In this document: piece after piece, positions 48,427 through 60,000 of the stretch | Layout of the letters: every line of letters begins with the position of its first letter | How positions within the stretch are numbered: the stretch's first letter is position 1 | NCBI GenBank assembly: GCA_028671895.1 | Contig: CM053806.1 | Span: 26,113,001-26,177,000, forward strand | Reading direction: 5' to 3' | Length of the DNA stretch: 64,000 nucleotides | Source of the DNA: Oenanthe sinensis | Taxonomy: Eukaryota > Streptophyta > Magnoliopsida > Apiales > Apiaceae | Made by a program: the position numbers and the translations under genes | Notes under the pieces: generated by a model | Databases searched by the model: none | What the model was told of the DNA's origin: nothing | Seen by the model: the letters and a program-made list of their open reading frames with translations, nothing else

Positions 48427-49202
48427 TATTTTCCCAGTTGCACAAGTAGAAGGGGGGGTTGAATACTTGTATTTTTTCTGCCTGATTAAAATCACTCAAT
48501 AAGAAGTAAAGACTTGAATATAAAACAAAGATTAAACACAAAGATATGAAGAAAAACTGTTTGTTTTATTGATGTATAAAAGAAAAATCTCCTAAGGTGT
48601 ACACAAACCCTAGCAGTTTCTCTGTGTTTCTCACAACAACTCTCTCTATCTCTATGCTCTCAAAACTTCGACTTATTTTCCACACATACAATTATGTTAC
48701 ATAGAGTGTTTATATAGAGAGTTGCCTATCAACTAATAACAGAAAAATAAATTACAATAAGAATATAATTCTTAATTATTAGTTAACAGTTTCCTTCTGT
48801 AATTCTTCTTCCTTCCCATAACATATCTGCATTATATTTGGCTTTATCTTCGAAGACTTCCCTTTTCTGTAATCATCTTTCAAATCCAGATTTGATTTCA
48901 TAGACTCTGAAATCTTCAGACTCTGCCAGACTATAGACTCTGATGGACTATAGAATCTGATCATATGTAGACTCTGATAGATTATAGATTCTGATAATCT
49001 ATAGACTCTGATCATCCCCCAGACTCTGATCTTCATCTAGACTCTGGTTTCACTTTCTACAGAAAATCTTCTAAGTACAAGAATGTTGACTAGCTAAACC
49101 CTAATTATAAAATTTCAGAGACTAGAAGGACTTATTACAAATAAGCTATGCTAAATCCTGTTATAGAATTTTATACATCATCAAATGAATAAATTCCTAA
49201 AA
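48427..49202 (-). repeat. 5' LTR of element 5
   Basis: 776 bp, matching 34941-35725 over its full length with about 55 differences. A TATA box (CTATATAAAC on minus) is at 48718-48727. Upstream of it in U3, 48900-49047 holds about nine TCAGAGTCTA motifs (reverse of TAGACTCTGA) at 15-20 bp spacing. Confidence 0.94.
48900..49047 (-). promoter_or_regulatory. U3 motif array, TCAGAGTCT, element 5
   Basis: Nine copies of TAGACTCTGA or close variants in 148 bp (plus-strand spelling), near 48900, 48919, 48932, 48952, 48968, 48984, 49001, 49020 and 49038. The array lies about 170-330 bp upstream of the TATA box. The 15-20 bp spacing is close to multiples of a helical turn for several pairs. Enhancer function is inferred. 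Confidence 0.75.
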
Positions 49203-51057
49203 GCTAGTAATGACAAGAAGAATATCTATGGTGAATGCTCTAATAATAACAAGGGTAAAGAAAATAGTGTGTCAGAGAATAAAAAGTTCAATATTGGATT
49301 ACTCACTCAGAAGAAACTTTAAGAAAAGTTGAAGGCAGTCACTATTAAGAACAAACCTAAAAAGGTAAAAAGAAATAGAAATGGTAAAGTAGGAATTACT
49401 AAGGAGAATAACTATAAGTATATCCCTGATGCTCCTAGAAAAACATGTTTTACTCTTGTTAATTCAAATCACCTTGCCATTGATTACAAAAAAAAAAGAA
49501 CCTGAAAGACCTAGTTCAGAGGCTAGAAAACAAACTAGATATAGATCACAAAATTTCTGTTTTCACTTTGGTAGTTTATGGCATTCAATTTCTACATGCA
49601 AAGTATATCATAGTTTGTATTATAATTATTATGAACTATTGTCTCAATTGAATAAAACTCCTGTCTTTTCTAAACAAGTTGTCAAACAAAAATATGTGAT
49701 AAAAGCTGATAATAGAAAGATAAACTATAACAGTATAAACTCTGATAATGCAAACTCTATTAACATAAACTCTGATAAAAATACTTCTGCTATAAGAGTT
49801 AACAAGTTTCAAAAGAAAGGACCTAAACTTGTTTGGGTCCCCAAATCTACTAATTAATTTGCATTAATTGATTGCAGGGAAACAGGAAAAACATCCTAGT
49901 GATTGATAGTGGATGTTCTGCACATATGACTGGAAACAAATCCCTGCTTTCAGAGTTTAAGGAGAAGGTTGGCCCAACAGTATCTTATGAAGATGGCAAC
50001 ATAGGAAGAACACTAGGATATGACAATATTGTTATTGGAAATATCATCATTGAGAATGTAGCTCTGGTTGAAGGACTCTAGCATAATCTGTTAAGTGTGA
50101 GTCAAATGACAGATAGAGATTATTCTGTGGAATTTCATGGAACTCATTATGAAATCAAAAGTAAGAAGGATGGCAAAGTAGTTCTTATAGGTCATATAAA
50201 TAACAACTTATTTGAAGCTAGCTTAGAGGTAAACTCTGATGGTCCCTTAACTTGTGTACTTGGGAAGGCATCATCTTTAGAAAGCTGGAATTGGCACAAA
50301 AAGCTATGTCATTTGAACTTTGGAAATATTAATGAATTGGTGAAAAAGGATCTAGTAAGAGGTCTTCTAAAAGTTCAATTTCATCCTGATGGACTATGTG
50401 ATTCATGTCAAAAGACCAAACAAAAGAAGACATTTTTCAAGAGCAAAACTGAAAATTTTATTGATCAACCTTTTCATCTAGTGCATCTTGATTTATTTGG
50501 TCCTGTCAACATTATGTCCATTGGAAAGAAGAAATATACTCTGGTGATAGTAGATGATTACACTAGATTTACACGGGTTTACTTTTTTCATAAAAAGGAT
50601 GAAACTGCAGAGATAATTTTTGATTATATTACAATGATTGAAAATGGATCACCACACAAGGTAAAGAATTTAAGGAGTGACAATGGAACAGAATTTAAGA
50701 ACTCTGCAATGGAGGAATTATACTCAACAAAAGGAATTATTCAACAATTCTCAGCACCTGGCACACCTCAACAAAATGGTATAGTTGAAAGAAAGAACAT
50801 AACTCTAATTGAAGCTGCCAGAATAATGTTAGAATGAGCAAAGCTACCTACTTATTTTTTGGCCGAAGCTATGAATACTACATACATTACTCAGAATTCC
50901 ACTTTGATAAATAAACATGGAATGACTCCATATGAATCATTGAAGGGAAGAAAGCCAAATGTAAAATATTTTCATATCTTTGGAAGCAAGTATTTTATTC
51001 TCAAAACACATCCTGAACAATTGAAGAAATTTGAACTCAAAGTAGATGAATGAATTT
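49203..51057 (+). pseudogene. pol: Linker, protease and integrase, element 3
   Basis: The frame continues that of gag at 34940. A knuckle-like block with one ligand lost (CFHFGSLWHSISTC) lies near 49557-49600. Asn/Ser codons at 49738-49790 use the AACTCTGAT motif. Protease LVIDSGCSAHMTGNKSLL is near 49893-49946. After a TAG near 50080 the frame goes on with WNWHKKLCHLNFGNI and CDSC, then the integrase core: VIVDDYTRFTRVYF, LRSDNGTEFKN and QQNGIVERKN, giving D, D and E. A TGA at 50835-50837 and a TGA near 51050 break it. The C-terminal integrase region continues (YFLAEAMNTTYITQN, HIFGSKYFILKTHPEQL). Confidence 0.93.
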
Positions 51058-51722
51058 TTGTTGGTTATGCAACAACTTCTAAAACCTCTTCAAGGGCATT
51101 CAAAGTGTTTAATTTTAGGACCAGGGCTGTCATAGAATCTATTAATGTCTCTTTTGATGAAGGAAAAATAGTTGGGTTACATGATGAAAATGCTCAGGAA
51201 ACTCTGAGGTTTGAAAATGAATTGCAGAACACAAACTCTGAAGAGCTAAACTTTGATGAGATAAACATTGTTGATCCAAACACTGATGAGTTAAATACTG
51301 ATTCCTTAAACTCTGATTCAGAAATGATTCAAATAGAAATTGAAAATTTTGCACATGTTGAGGGGGAACAACATCAACCACTTACTGATATTGGAGAACA
51401 GACCTCAGTTATTGAAATATCAGAGTCTGACCAAACTCTGACCAATATAAACTCTGAAACCCTAAACTTTGATCAATCAAACCCTGAAACCACAAACACT
51501 GATCACTCAAACTGTGATCATTCAAACTCTGAGTATAGAAACTCTGAGTTATCAAACACTGATGGAAGAATAACTTTAGGGGGAGGATCAACATTTACAG
51601 AAGAATCATACTATGAAGGCACAAATAATGGGGGAGCATCTAGTTCAAGAAATTTTCCACATCCAAGTAAATGGACCAAAGATCACACACTTAACTTGAT
51701 TGTTGGGGATCTAGAAAGTTGA
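51058..51722 (+). pseudogene. pol: Integrase C-terminus and NSD-repeat linker, element 3
   Basis: Open from about 51060 to the TGA at 51720-51722. After the conserved FNFRTRAVIESINVSFDEGK the translation becomes an Asn/Ser/Asp repeat (51226-51570): NTDELNTDSLNSDSE, NSETLNFDQSN, TDHSNCDHSN and so on. These residues come from repeats of AACTCTGAT and one-base variants. Integrase C-terminal tails are variable and often target the complex to chromatin; whether this repeat does so is unknown. It ends with GGGSTFTEESYYEGTNNGGA and joins the RT region after one stop. Confidence 0.85.
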
Positions 51723-52480
51723 GTGCAGACAAGGAAAGCGACTCCGAAGAAATGTCTATTTCATAGTTTACTTTCTCAAACAGAACCAAAAAAGGTTAAA
51801 GATGCTTTGAAGGATGTAGATTGGGTTACTTCAATGCAGGAGGAATTAAATAAGTTTGAAAGAAATGAGGTTTGGACTCTAGTTCCAAGGCCTAAGAATA
51901 GATCAATTGTTGGCACAAAGTGGGTTTTTAGGAACAAGACAGACTCTAATGGAATTATTACAAGAAACAAAGCAAGACTAATTGCCAAAGGTTATTCTCA
52001 ACAAGAAGGTATTGATTATGATGAAACCTTTGCATCAGTAGCTAGACTTAAAGCAATCAGAATTTTTCTTGCTTATGATGCACACAAGAAATTCAAGGTC
52101 TATCAGATGGATGTTAAAAGTACATTTTTAAATGGAGAACTTGAAGAAGAAGTATATATTGAACAACCACCTAGCTTTGTCAATTCAAAATATCCAAATC
52201 TTATTTACAGAGTGGATAAAGCCTTATATGGACTCAAGCAAGCACCAAGAGCCTGGTATGAAATTCTGGCTCAATTTCTACTTGAAAGTGGTTTTACAAG
52301 AGGTACAATTGATAAAACCTTGTTTTATAGAACTCAAGGTAAATATTTATTATTGTTTCAAATATATGTTGATGATATTATATTTGGTTCCAAGTATCAA
52401 ATGAGCATGATGGGAGAATTGAGTTATTTTCTAGAGTCACAAATGAAACAGACCGATGAAGGTATTTTCATAAATTAGTC
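51723..52480 (+). pseudogene. pol: Reverse transcriptase, element 3
   Basis: 251-codon open frame: VTSMQEELNKFERNEVWTLV, GTKWVFRNKTDSNG, KARLIAKGYSQQEGIDYDE, YQMDVKSTFLNGELEEEVYI, LYGLKQAPRAWYE, then FQIYVDDIIFGS near 52357-52392. Directly after FGS come KYQ and MSMMGELSYFL, whereas elements 1 and 5 have 18 residues there; 45 bp are missing in frame, removing part of the region after YVDD. The frame ends with a TAG near 52478-52480 and continues beyond it. Palm catalytic aspartates are all present in sequence. Confidence 0.93.
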
Positions 52481-53278
52481 TAAATATACAAAGAATCTAT
52501 TCACTAAGTTTCAAATGCATGACTCTACATCTGCAACAACTCCAATGGCTACTGCAACCAATCTTGATCAAGACACTGGAGAGCCTGTAGATATTACAGC
52601 ATACAGAGGCATGATTGGATCTCTACTCCATTTGACTGCAAGTAGACCAGACATTATGTTTACAACTTGTCTATTTACTAAATTTCAGGAAAATCCAAGG
52701 GAACCTCATTTGATTGCTGTTAATAGAATTTTTAGATATCTCAAGGGCACCATTAATCTTGGCTTATGGTATCCTAGAGACTCTGATTTTAAATTAATAG
52801 GCTATTCAGATGCTGATTTACAGGATGCAAAATTGATAGGAAAAGCACAAGTGGCAGTTGTCAATTTTTAGGTGGAAGAATTGTCTCATAGTTCAGTAAG
52901 AAACAAAAATCTATCTCAACATCAACAACAGAGGCTGAATATATAGCTGCAGGAAGCTGTTGTGCACAAATCTTATATATGAGAAATCAACTGTTAGACT
53001 ATGGTTTGAACTTTTCAAAAATTCCTATTTATTGTGATAATTAAAGTACTATTGCAATGAAAGGAAATCCAGTTCAACATTCTCTGACAAAGTACATCAA
53101 TATCAGATATCACTTCATAAGGGAACATGTCAAGGAAGGAACAATTACAATGCATTTTGTTCCCTCAGATGAACAGTTAGCAGACATATTCCCCAAGCCT
53201 TTGTGTGAAATAACATTTACAAGATTGTTTTCTGAATTAGGAATGGTGACAAGTTGCTCAACTCCAGATAGCAAGTAG
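52481..53278 (+). pseudogene. pol: RT end and RNase H, element 3
   Basis: After the TAG the frame gives KFQMHDSTSATTPMATATNL, LTASRPDIMFTTCLF, IFRYLKGTINLGLWYP and YSDADLQD, then loses frame near 52860. The middle of RNase H (STTTEAEYIAA, LLDYGL, CDN) can be followed in another frame with stops. The open piece 53057-53278 holds the end, KYINIRYHFIREHVKEG and LADIFPKPL, with P replacing T in the usual IFTKPL. The pol stop is at 53276-53278. Confidence 0.9.
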
Positions 53279-53793
53279 CAGACAATCAGAGTTTAAGATA
53301 AACTCTGTCAGAGTCCGTGATAAACTCCGATTGAAGTAAACTCTGATCATTGGAACATTTATTCTCTGATCATCAGCCTTTAGCGTTTATGGTAAACTCT
53401 GTCAGAGTATGTGGTAAACTCTGACAGTGAATATTAAACTCTGATTTATATAAACTTCGATCCTAGTTTACATGCTAATCTCTGTGAAATTATTTATGAC
53501 ATCATATTTCATTTTGTGACATCACAATTGTTATTCTCTGATTGGACTAATCATAAGGGCGCGTGTATCTCATGAAAATCGATTCATATTTAGACACAGA
53601 TACACACATACATACTGTATTTTGAGAAATGCACTACTCATTAGTCTTCTAATAAAAAATTGTCATGTGTCCCACTATAGAGTATATGCAAATGAGAGGG
53701 AAGTTTATTTCATATTTTCACTATCTGCATCTTGTTTTCTCTCTCATTTCCTCTAAAACCATAATTTTTCTTAACCTGCAAATCTCTGTTTCA
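53279..53793 (+). promoter_or_regulatory. Candidate internal promoter between pol and env-like ORF, element 3
   Basis: Bases 53285-53444 hold about nine copies of AAACTCTGA, TCAGAGTTT and close variants, the same motif as in the element 3 LTR U3. The array is followed at once by TTTATATAAAC (53445-53455), which matches the LTR TATA (CTATATAAAC). The env-like ATG is 340 bp downstream after a pyrimidine-rich stretch (TTTTCTCTCTCATTTCCTCT, near 53733). This repeats the U3 layout of the LTR. A transcript for the third ORF from here is inferred, not shown. Confidence 0.55.
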
Positions 53794-55117
53794 ATGGCAT
53801 CCAAAGGACTTTATTTCCAAAACTACACATTTACTGTTGCAAACTACATCTCTCACATATCTAAAACTGATATTTCTCAAGATTTTCATGTGGTCCAGGA
53901 CTTTCTTCAGAATAGTTACATTGGATATGCTCTTCAGGAACCCACGAACTTCTCTGCTCAATCTCTAATCAAAATCTGGTCAACAACAAAATTCAACAAT
54001 TCTAGTGATAATGAAGAGCCTGTAATAACATTTTAATGGAATGGCAAGCATTCAATTTCTCCTGCTTTGGTAAGACAAGCCCTTCATCTTCCAGAACTGG
54101 ATGTGTATGATGACCTTGTTGGGGATGAACAAATCAAGGAGTTTTTCAGAGCAATAGGCTATGGTAGAAGCCTATCTAAGTTTGGTAGTTTGACAAGGCC
54201 CCATTTAAGAAAAGAATGGAGCTTTTTCTTTGATTGCATTACAAGAGCATTCACAGCAAAATGCACCAACTTTGATGCAATTCCTCAATTGACAGAATAA
54301 ATTGGGTATTCTCTAACCCATAACTTGCAATTTAATTTTCCATATTTAATAATTAGGCAATTAGCTAGCAATATTAATGATGATGCACATACTGCATATT
54401 TTGTTAGATTTTTACAATTGATATTTAGCCATTTATTGCCAGAAGTTATTTTTGACAATGATCATAGTTTAACTAATTTTTGCATGAACAAAAGAATTTT
54501 TGCTAACTTATCCAGAAAAGATGCAAAAAAGAGGCTCAAGGTAAACTTTCTAAAAAAAATTATCCCACACGGGTCAGGCTACTCTTACATCAGAGAATGC
54601 CTACCATGTATGGGAGGGATTTCTTGTCAGTGACTGTGAATCAGAGTTTAGCATCCTCTGATTCTAACCCAAGTCATAATCCAAACACTAACACCCAAAT
54701 ACAATTACCAACCTTTACAGTCTCCCAAAAGACTGTAGTTATAACAAACACCTCTCAACAAGGGCCAAGCAATAAAAGGAAGGGAAAATCAATAAATGAG
54801 TCTTCTCCTAAGAAAAGAAAATTGAAAGATGAAAATACTGATTCTGAAGATAGCAATGAAGGTCTGGTTTTTCCAATAAAGAAAGTTGTCAAGAAGGCTT
54901 CTGATATTCCTCCAGCACCTTTTATGAAGCCATTCACTGTCAATCCTATGCCAGAAACCAAAAAGAAAAGGAGAAGATTGATAAAGGCTACAATTTTTGA
55001 AGATCTGGCAAACACTGAAGTAATAAACTATTGATCATCCAAACCCTGATCATATTCAAGTCTTAAACTATGAAGGAACAAACTCTGATCAAGTCCCAGT
55101 CATAAACTCTGATGTTG
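53794..55117 (+). pseudogene. env-like third ORF, N-terminal part, element 3
   Basis: ATG at 53794 (MASKGLYFQNYTF), chosen because it matches the position of the element 5 start; in-frame ATG at 53665 is upstream of that. The frame runs to 54633 with two stops (54034-54036, 54298-54300) and contains VRQALHLPELDVYDD, RPHLRKEWSFFFD and FNFPYLIIRQLA. A shift near 54600-54630 enters the frame open to 55034, which has a basic, nuclear-localisation-like SPKKRKLKD (54804-54830). After that, the NSD coding motif begins again and element 7 interrupts at 55117. The N-terminus lacks a signal peptide. Shared blocks with elements 1 and 5 define a conserved domain of about 250 residues. Confidence 0.8.
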
Positions 55118-56986
55118 TGTTGGGTCCCGAAGTATCGTAGAAGGGGGGTTGAATACGATACTAAATAAATTAAAAAAATTCTTTCGAATCTTTTGCGGAA
55201 AAATAATTTAGAGTTCAGTTAGTGGGTTCGAGTTTATGAGGTGAATAGTGTTTAGGAGGCTGACTTACTAATTTTCTATATTTATGAATAATCATTAATG
55301 TTCTAGAAAATTAGCAAGTAATTTTAACGAGACAAGTTTTGGGGAATATATCTTTCGTATATAAACCCTGAGGTTGCTACACCTAGTTAAAAATATAACT
55401 GGTTTCCAAAGAACAAATTAGTTATTTGCTTCTACAAAAATATACAAGCTAAATCCTATACAATATTGGTATCTATAATATTGTCTATGGATTTAACTAC
55501 TGAGAGTATTTTTAATGGCACTAAAAATATTACAAGATTTATCCGTCCATTAACAAAAGACTCCAGTAAGGAGTAACATATAGAGCTTTGATTTGTTTTG
55601 TCCCCTTTGTATATTTTTGTTGTGTTCTTCTCTGGCAATTTTGATTGGAAGAGACGAACCAGAACATACTTCAAAATGAGCATGTCATTTTGTTTATATA
55701 TAGTGTAGACTTTTCAAATCAATTAAAATTTATTTTTTCTTCACAATGCTAAGTCATTTTGTTGCGCTTGTAGAGTGAGTGCAGTGTATAGGAGCCGCCA
55801 AACTTTTTTTGCGCCTAAGGGAAAGTTTTGTTGCGCCTACACTCTGTGTCCCTTGTAGAAGAGCTTTGTTTTACCTTTAACTCTTTTGTTGCTCCTAAGG
55901 CAACGTTTTGTTGCGCATCTAGAGTGCGCTTGCAGTGTTTAGGACCCACGAAACTACTTAGAAACTTATTCACAAGTATTTTATTGCGTCTCTAGAGTGC
56001 TTGTAGTGTGTAGGAGCCACAAAAGTACTTAGAAAATTATTCACAAGTATTTCATTGCGCCTAAGAGTTTTTTTGTGCCTCTAGAGTGCTTGAAGTGTGT
56101 AGGAGCCACAAAAGTACTTATAAACTTATTCACAAGTATTTCATTGCGCCTAAAAGTTTTGTTACGCCTCTAGAGTGCTTGCAGTGTGTAGGAGCAACAA
56201 AAGTACTTGGAAACTTATTCATAAGTATTTTGTTGCGCCTAAGGTGTTTCGTTGCGCCTCCTACATTGCTTGCAAAGTACAAGAGCCACCAAATGTAGTA
56301 ATACTTGCCTTAACCAATTTCTTGAAATGTTTGAAGTATTTACCACTTGGTTTTCACTCTTCTGGCTTGATCAACTGATTTTCTTCTGATACATCAAGGT
56401 AATTCTCTTCTTATTGTGCTGACGCTTAGTGCACTGGTCTGGTTCACAAATGACTAACACTGAATTAAATTTCCTTGATTTCTTTTCTGTTTTAGCTGAT
56501 TAGCCTTGGACTGTTGCATTGCTTCGAACACTAACTATCAATAAACATTGTAGTTTCACTAGAATCTTTTCTGGTACTTTGACAACGTATTCATTATTAC
56601 CACAACCTTGAATACTTCATTCTCTGTTCTTCACTGACGCTTGAACATATAAATGAAATTCTTTCAGTGAGTATAACTTCAAGACTGTAGTTGTCTTCTC
56701 AGTTCTGTGTCTTTACCATGTCTTCAATTCTTCTAGATTCATATGCTTCGAATACTGTCTATCTTTATTTCCAGAATTGTTGTGTAACTGAAATGAAAGA
56801 TGTTTGTTCCTCTAGCTCTGAACTAATATTCAAGTAGTATCATCTTCATTTCTGTCTGTGTTTGAGCTTTCTCTGCTTCAAAATCCTTCATAGTTGAACT
56901 TAAAGAACTTATCATGAACATAGCTTCATAAGAATCAATATTCCTGGGACCATCTTCAATAGAACATAGAACATAACTCAAGTAAT
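55118..56986 (-). repeat. 3' LTR of element 7
   Basis: On the minus strand it ends GGGACCCAACA at 55118. The inner edge is uncertain: 56940 by similarity to the right LTR (GCTTCATAAGAATCAATA) or 56986 by the polypurine tract CTCAGGGGGAAAAT at 56987-57000. TATA box at 55691-55703. Contains the 89-bp repeat array. Confidence 0.75.
55757..56300 (-). repeat. 89-bp tandem array in U3 of element 7
   Basis: Units starting AAA(C/A)TTATTCA begin at 55962, 56033, 56122 and 56211 (spacing 71, 89, 89) and each contains TTGCGCCTAAG and CTCTAGAGTGCTTGCAGTG. More degenerate TTGCGCC copies extend left to about 55757. The right LTR keeps two units (60601, 60690, spacing 89). The array is upstream of the TATA box in the minus direction. 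Confidence 0.8.
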
Positions 56987-57000
56987 ATTTTCCCCCTGAG

Positions 57001-60000
57001 AATGTAATTCTTCTTTTTTTTCTTGTCTAAGTGATATTAATTTCTCCTAAGGATACGAAGATAAGACTTTATTAACTTCTTTTTTTTTCTTTTTCTTACT
57101 AAATTCTCCCCCTTAGTTGAGGAATCCTCCAATGGCCCATCTTTTGAATGGTTTGTCTTCCAAGAAAGGTTCTCATCTGTCATTTATTGGGAAAATATAG
57201 TAGATTTTCTTTTAGAAGTAGCATGTAGCAAGGGTAAGTGTTTGGTCTACAGTTTCCTCACTTCTACTTCGTTCTGTTGGTGTTTAAACTAAAGTGTCGA
57301 GCACTTTAAAGTGTTTCACTCTTTCTCTCCCTATTTCTCACTCAAGTGTATATCTCCCTCACTTTCACTTAAGTATTTCTCCCTCTCACTTTCACTCTTC
57401 GTTCCAAATGTTGCATTATGTACCTGTAAGTGAAATCCGTCAATTCAGTTATTCCCAACACCTGATTCATCATAATGAACTGAATCACTATCAAGTGGAG
57501 AATTGCCTCGTAGAGGTGTTCTTGATCTATCATGCATAAGCACTGTCTCAGCACCAGACTCAATAGCTTTTGCTAAATCACTGTCTAGTGGAGCCTCACC
57601 TCTTTGAGATGGGTTATCCCAAGATTTAAATCTTTTAGGGAATCCTGCTTTTTTCTATCAAGGAGTTGCCTCACACCTTCTCCGTAAACGGGAGGTGGAC
57701 ATTCCTTTTCAGGATCTGGAAATGTTCCTTTCAGGAGGGGATACTCAGTAGGCAATGTAATGAATGACAAATTAGAGCCTACTTTTCCCTCATAACCCTG
57801 TGATGGGAATTTTGTATTAAATACCCTACTTGACTCATCCGAAGAATTGTCAAGCAGTTGCCTCTCAAGCCCAGATAAATCTCAACAAGAGATCTCCCTT
57901 TCGGGATGCAGAAGATTAACTTCTGTTTGAGGTAGATACATGGACAATGAAATGTATGGCTAGAGTCCGTATCTCCTCCAAATGCCTATACCTCTCACTA
58001 TGCACGCCTTGCAATATGTTCCTAGAATATATCTGTTTAGGCTTACCATCAGCGTGAGTGCCAGTGGTGTGCTTGATTCATTACAAGATGCTCTGACTGA
58101 CGAGCGAATTTCAATGGACTCACCCTGTTGAGAGAATGATTCCAGAGACAGTTTTATTGCCTTTTCAGCTCTGCATCTTTTTGAGAAGATGCAGATGAGC
58201 TTACAGTTACCTCAATTATATACTACTTTTCTACTCTAGAGGTAGAGCTGTGGGTGCACTTCCGACTTCATCCTTATTTGCTGCATCAAGTGTTGTTTCT
58301 CCCTTATCAACCTCTAACTTACAAAGTTTCCTTATATCTCCAAGGGTTAATATATGGAAGTGGATGAATGAGTGTTTGGTATTATGGCCTGGGTAAGAGA
58401 TTGATGGGTTTTCAATCTCTTGGACAGCTTCTGAAGCCACTGTGGGCTAAGCGGAAAAAATCAATCAAGATTAAAAGATGATCACTTTAACATTCTAAAA
58501 TATATTTTCCATCCTAAAGAGAAGGAAAAATATATGAAGGAATGGTAAACGATTGCATTAAAGCACTTTTAGTAGAAGAGTTTTGTCGGTTCTAAAGATT
58601 TATCATTTAAGAACATGATACCAATATAAATTTTCTTTAAGATACTTATGCCATAATAAAATGCGGGAAAGTATATCAGAGAAAAATTCTATTCATTATG
58701 AATTTCTTATAAGACAAACTTTCCATAATAAAACGCGGGAATTTATACCAAAGAAGAAATTCAACTCTCTTACCACATTCTATCTCAATAAAATGACTCT
58801 TTTCCTTTAAAACCTAAGTACTGTAAGTTTTGAAAATAGTTTTGCAAAACATCCTTATCAGATAGAGGACTATGATTTTCCGACTCATAATGCAATTATG
58901 ATTTACATCATTTTCGTCCACCTGATAATGTCCCCATCTTAAAATAAAAACATGACAATTTGGGTGAATATATGCTTAACAATACAGTACAAGGCCTTCA
59001 AAGCAATAACCACTGTTTTGGTACTATGAATCAATGTGAAACATACATTGAAATAAGTGTTTAAAAACAAATCATTTTACAAGTGATTGGTACCTTGAAG
59101 TTAAAATAATTCCTCCAAATAAAATAGTAGTCATAAAGTTTCTGCCACTATAAAAAGAAAAATTAAGAGAGAAAATGGTTTTGAAAATATAGCATTTAAA
59201 ATCAGCTTTGGAGAGAGAATAAAATATTTTGAGATTTAAAGAAAGATTATCCTCAAGAAAAGTTTGATTCACACCCTAGGATTTAGAAATCAAAATAGGG
59301 TTATAAATCAAATGATTTTCAAAAGAGAAGTTTTGAAAAAGAATTTGATGTTTTCTTCTCTAAAACTGAAAGAAAAATGAATGTATCTTTGAATAAAACA
59401 TTTTGAAAAAGAAATAGATAAGAGTTTCTTTTTAATACATTCAAGTTTAAAATTCAATCAAAGAAAGAAAACTAATAGTAATACATATATAACACTAAAC
59501 AGTTACCACAGACATGCGTATTTAAATCAAATAACATATGGCAAATATTCAGTAGAACAATAAGCATTAAGGTATATTTTTATTATTAGTGATTTTAGAT
59601 AAGTAACATGTATTATCACTAATATTAAAAATATCACAATTAATTGCAAATAAATATTAACAAAATATCATTATCTGATAATTATCAATAATTTCAAGAT
59701 GCAAGAAATTATGCTTCTAGTATTTTATCAAATAAAATTATGAAACTAATAAACATTGAATTGCTTCAATCCATAATTTTAATAAGATAAAATAATTTCG
59801 CTAAATACTAAAATATTTATTAGATTGAATATTAGCATCTAACTTCCTACGCTATATCTAAAAATGGTCACTCTAGCATATTACAATTATACTCATAACA
59901 ATTATTAATGATATATGTAAGCTCGAGAAAATGGTTGAATTGAAATTCACAAGTCCTTTAAATATTGACATTTAATACTTGTGATCCTAATTACAACTCC

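Larger units (their letters stand above)
34941..49202 (-). mobile_element. Element 5: full-length Sirevirus, minus strand, nested in element 3
   Basis: LTRs at 34941-35725 (3') and 48427-49202 (5') bound a minus-strand Sirevirus with PBS, gag, pol, env-like ORF and polypurine tract. GCTAG flanks both ends (34936-34940 and 49203-49207). Total 14,262 bp including a 1.6-kb solo LTR. The LTRs differ at very roughly 7 percent of positions by eye, so it is older than element 4. The 5' LTR has lost the canonical ends: TG is TA at the inner end and CA is AA at the outer end (minus reading TTTTAGG). Related to element 3 but in opposite orientation. Confidence 0.95.

Noticed and set aside
54755..55015. 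86-codon minus-strand ORF with a hydrophobic run, possibly a membrane protein
   Set aside because: It is antisense to the Lys/Glu-rich part of the element 3 env-like ORF; Lys and Glu codons read backwards give Phe and Leu.
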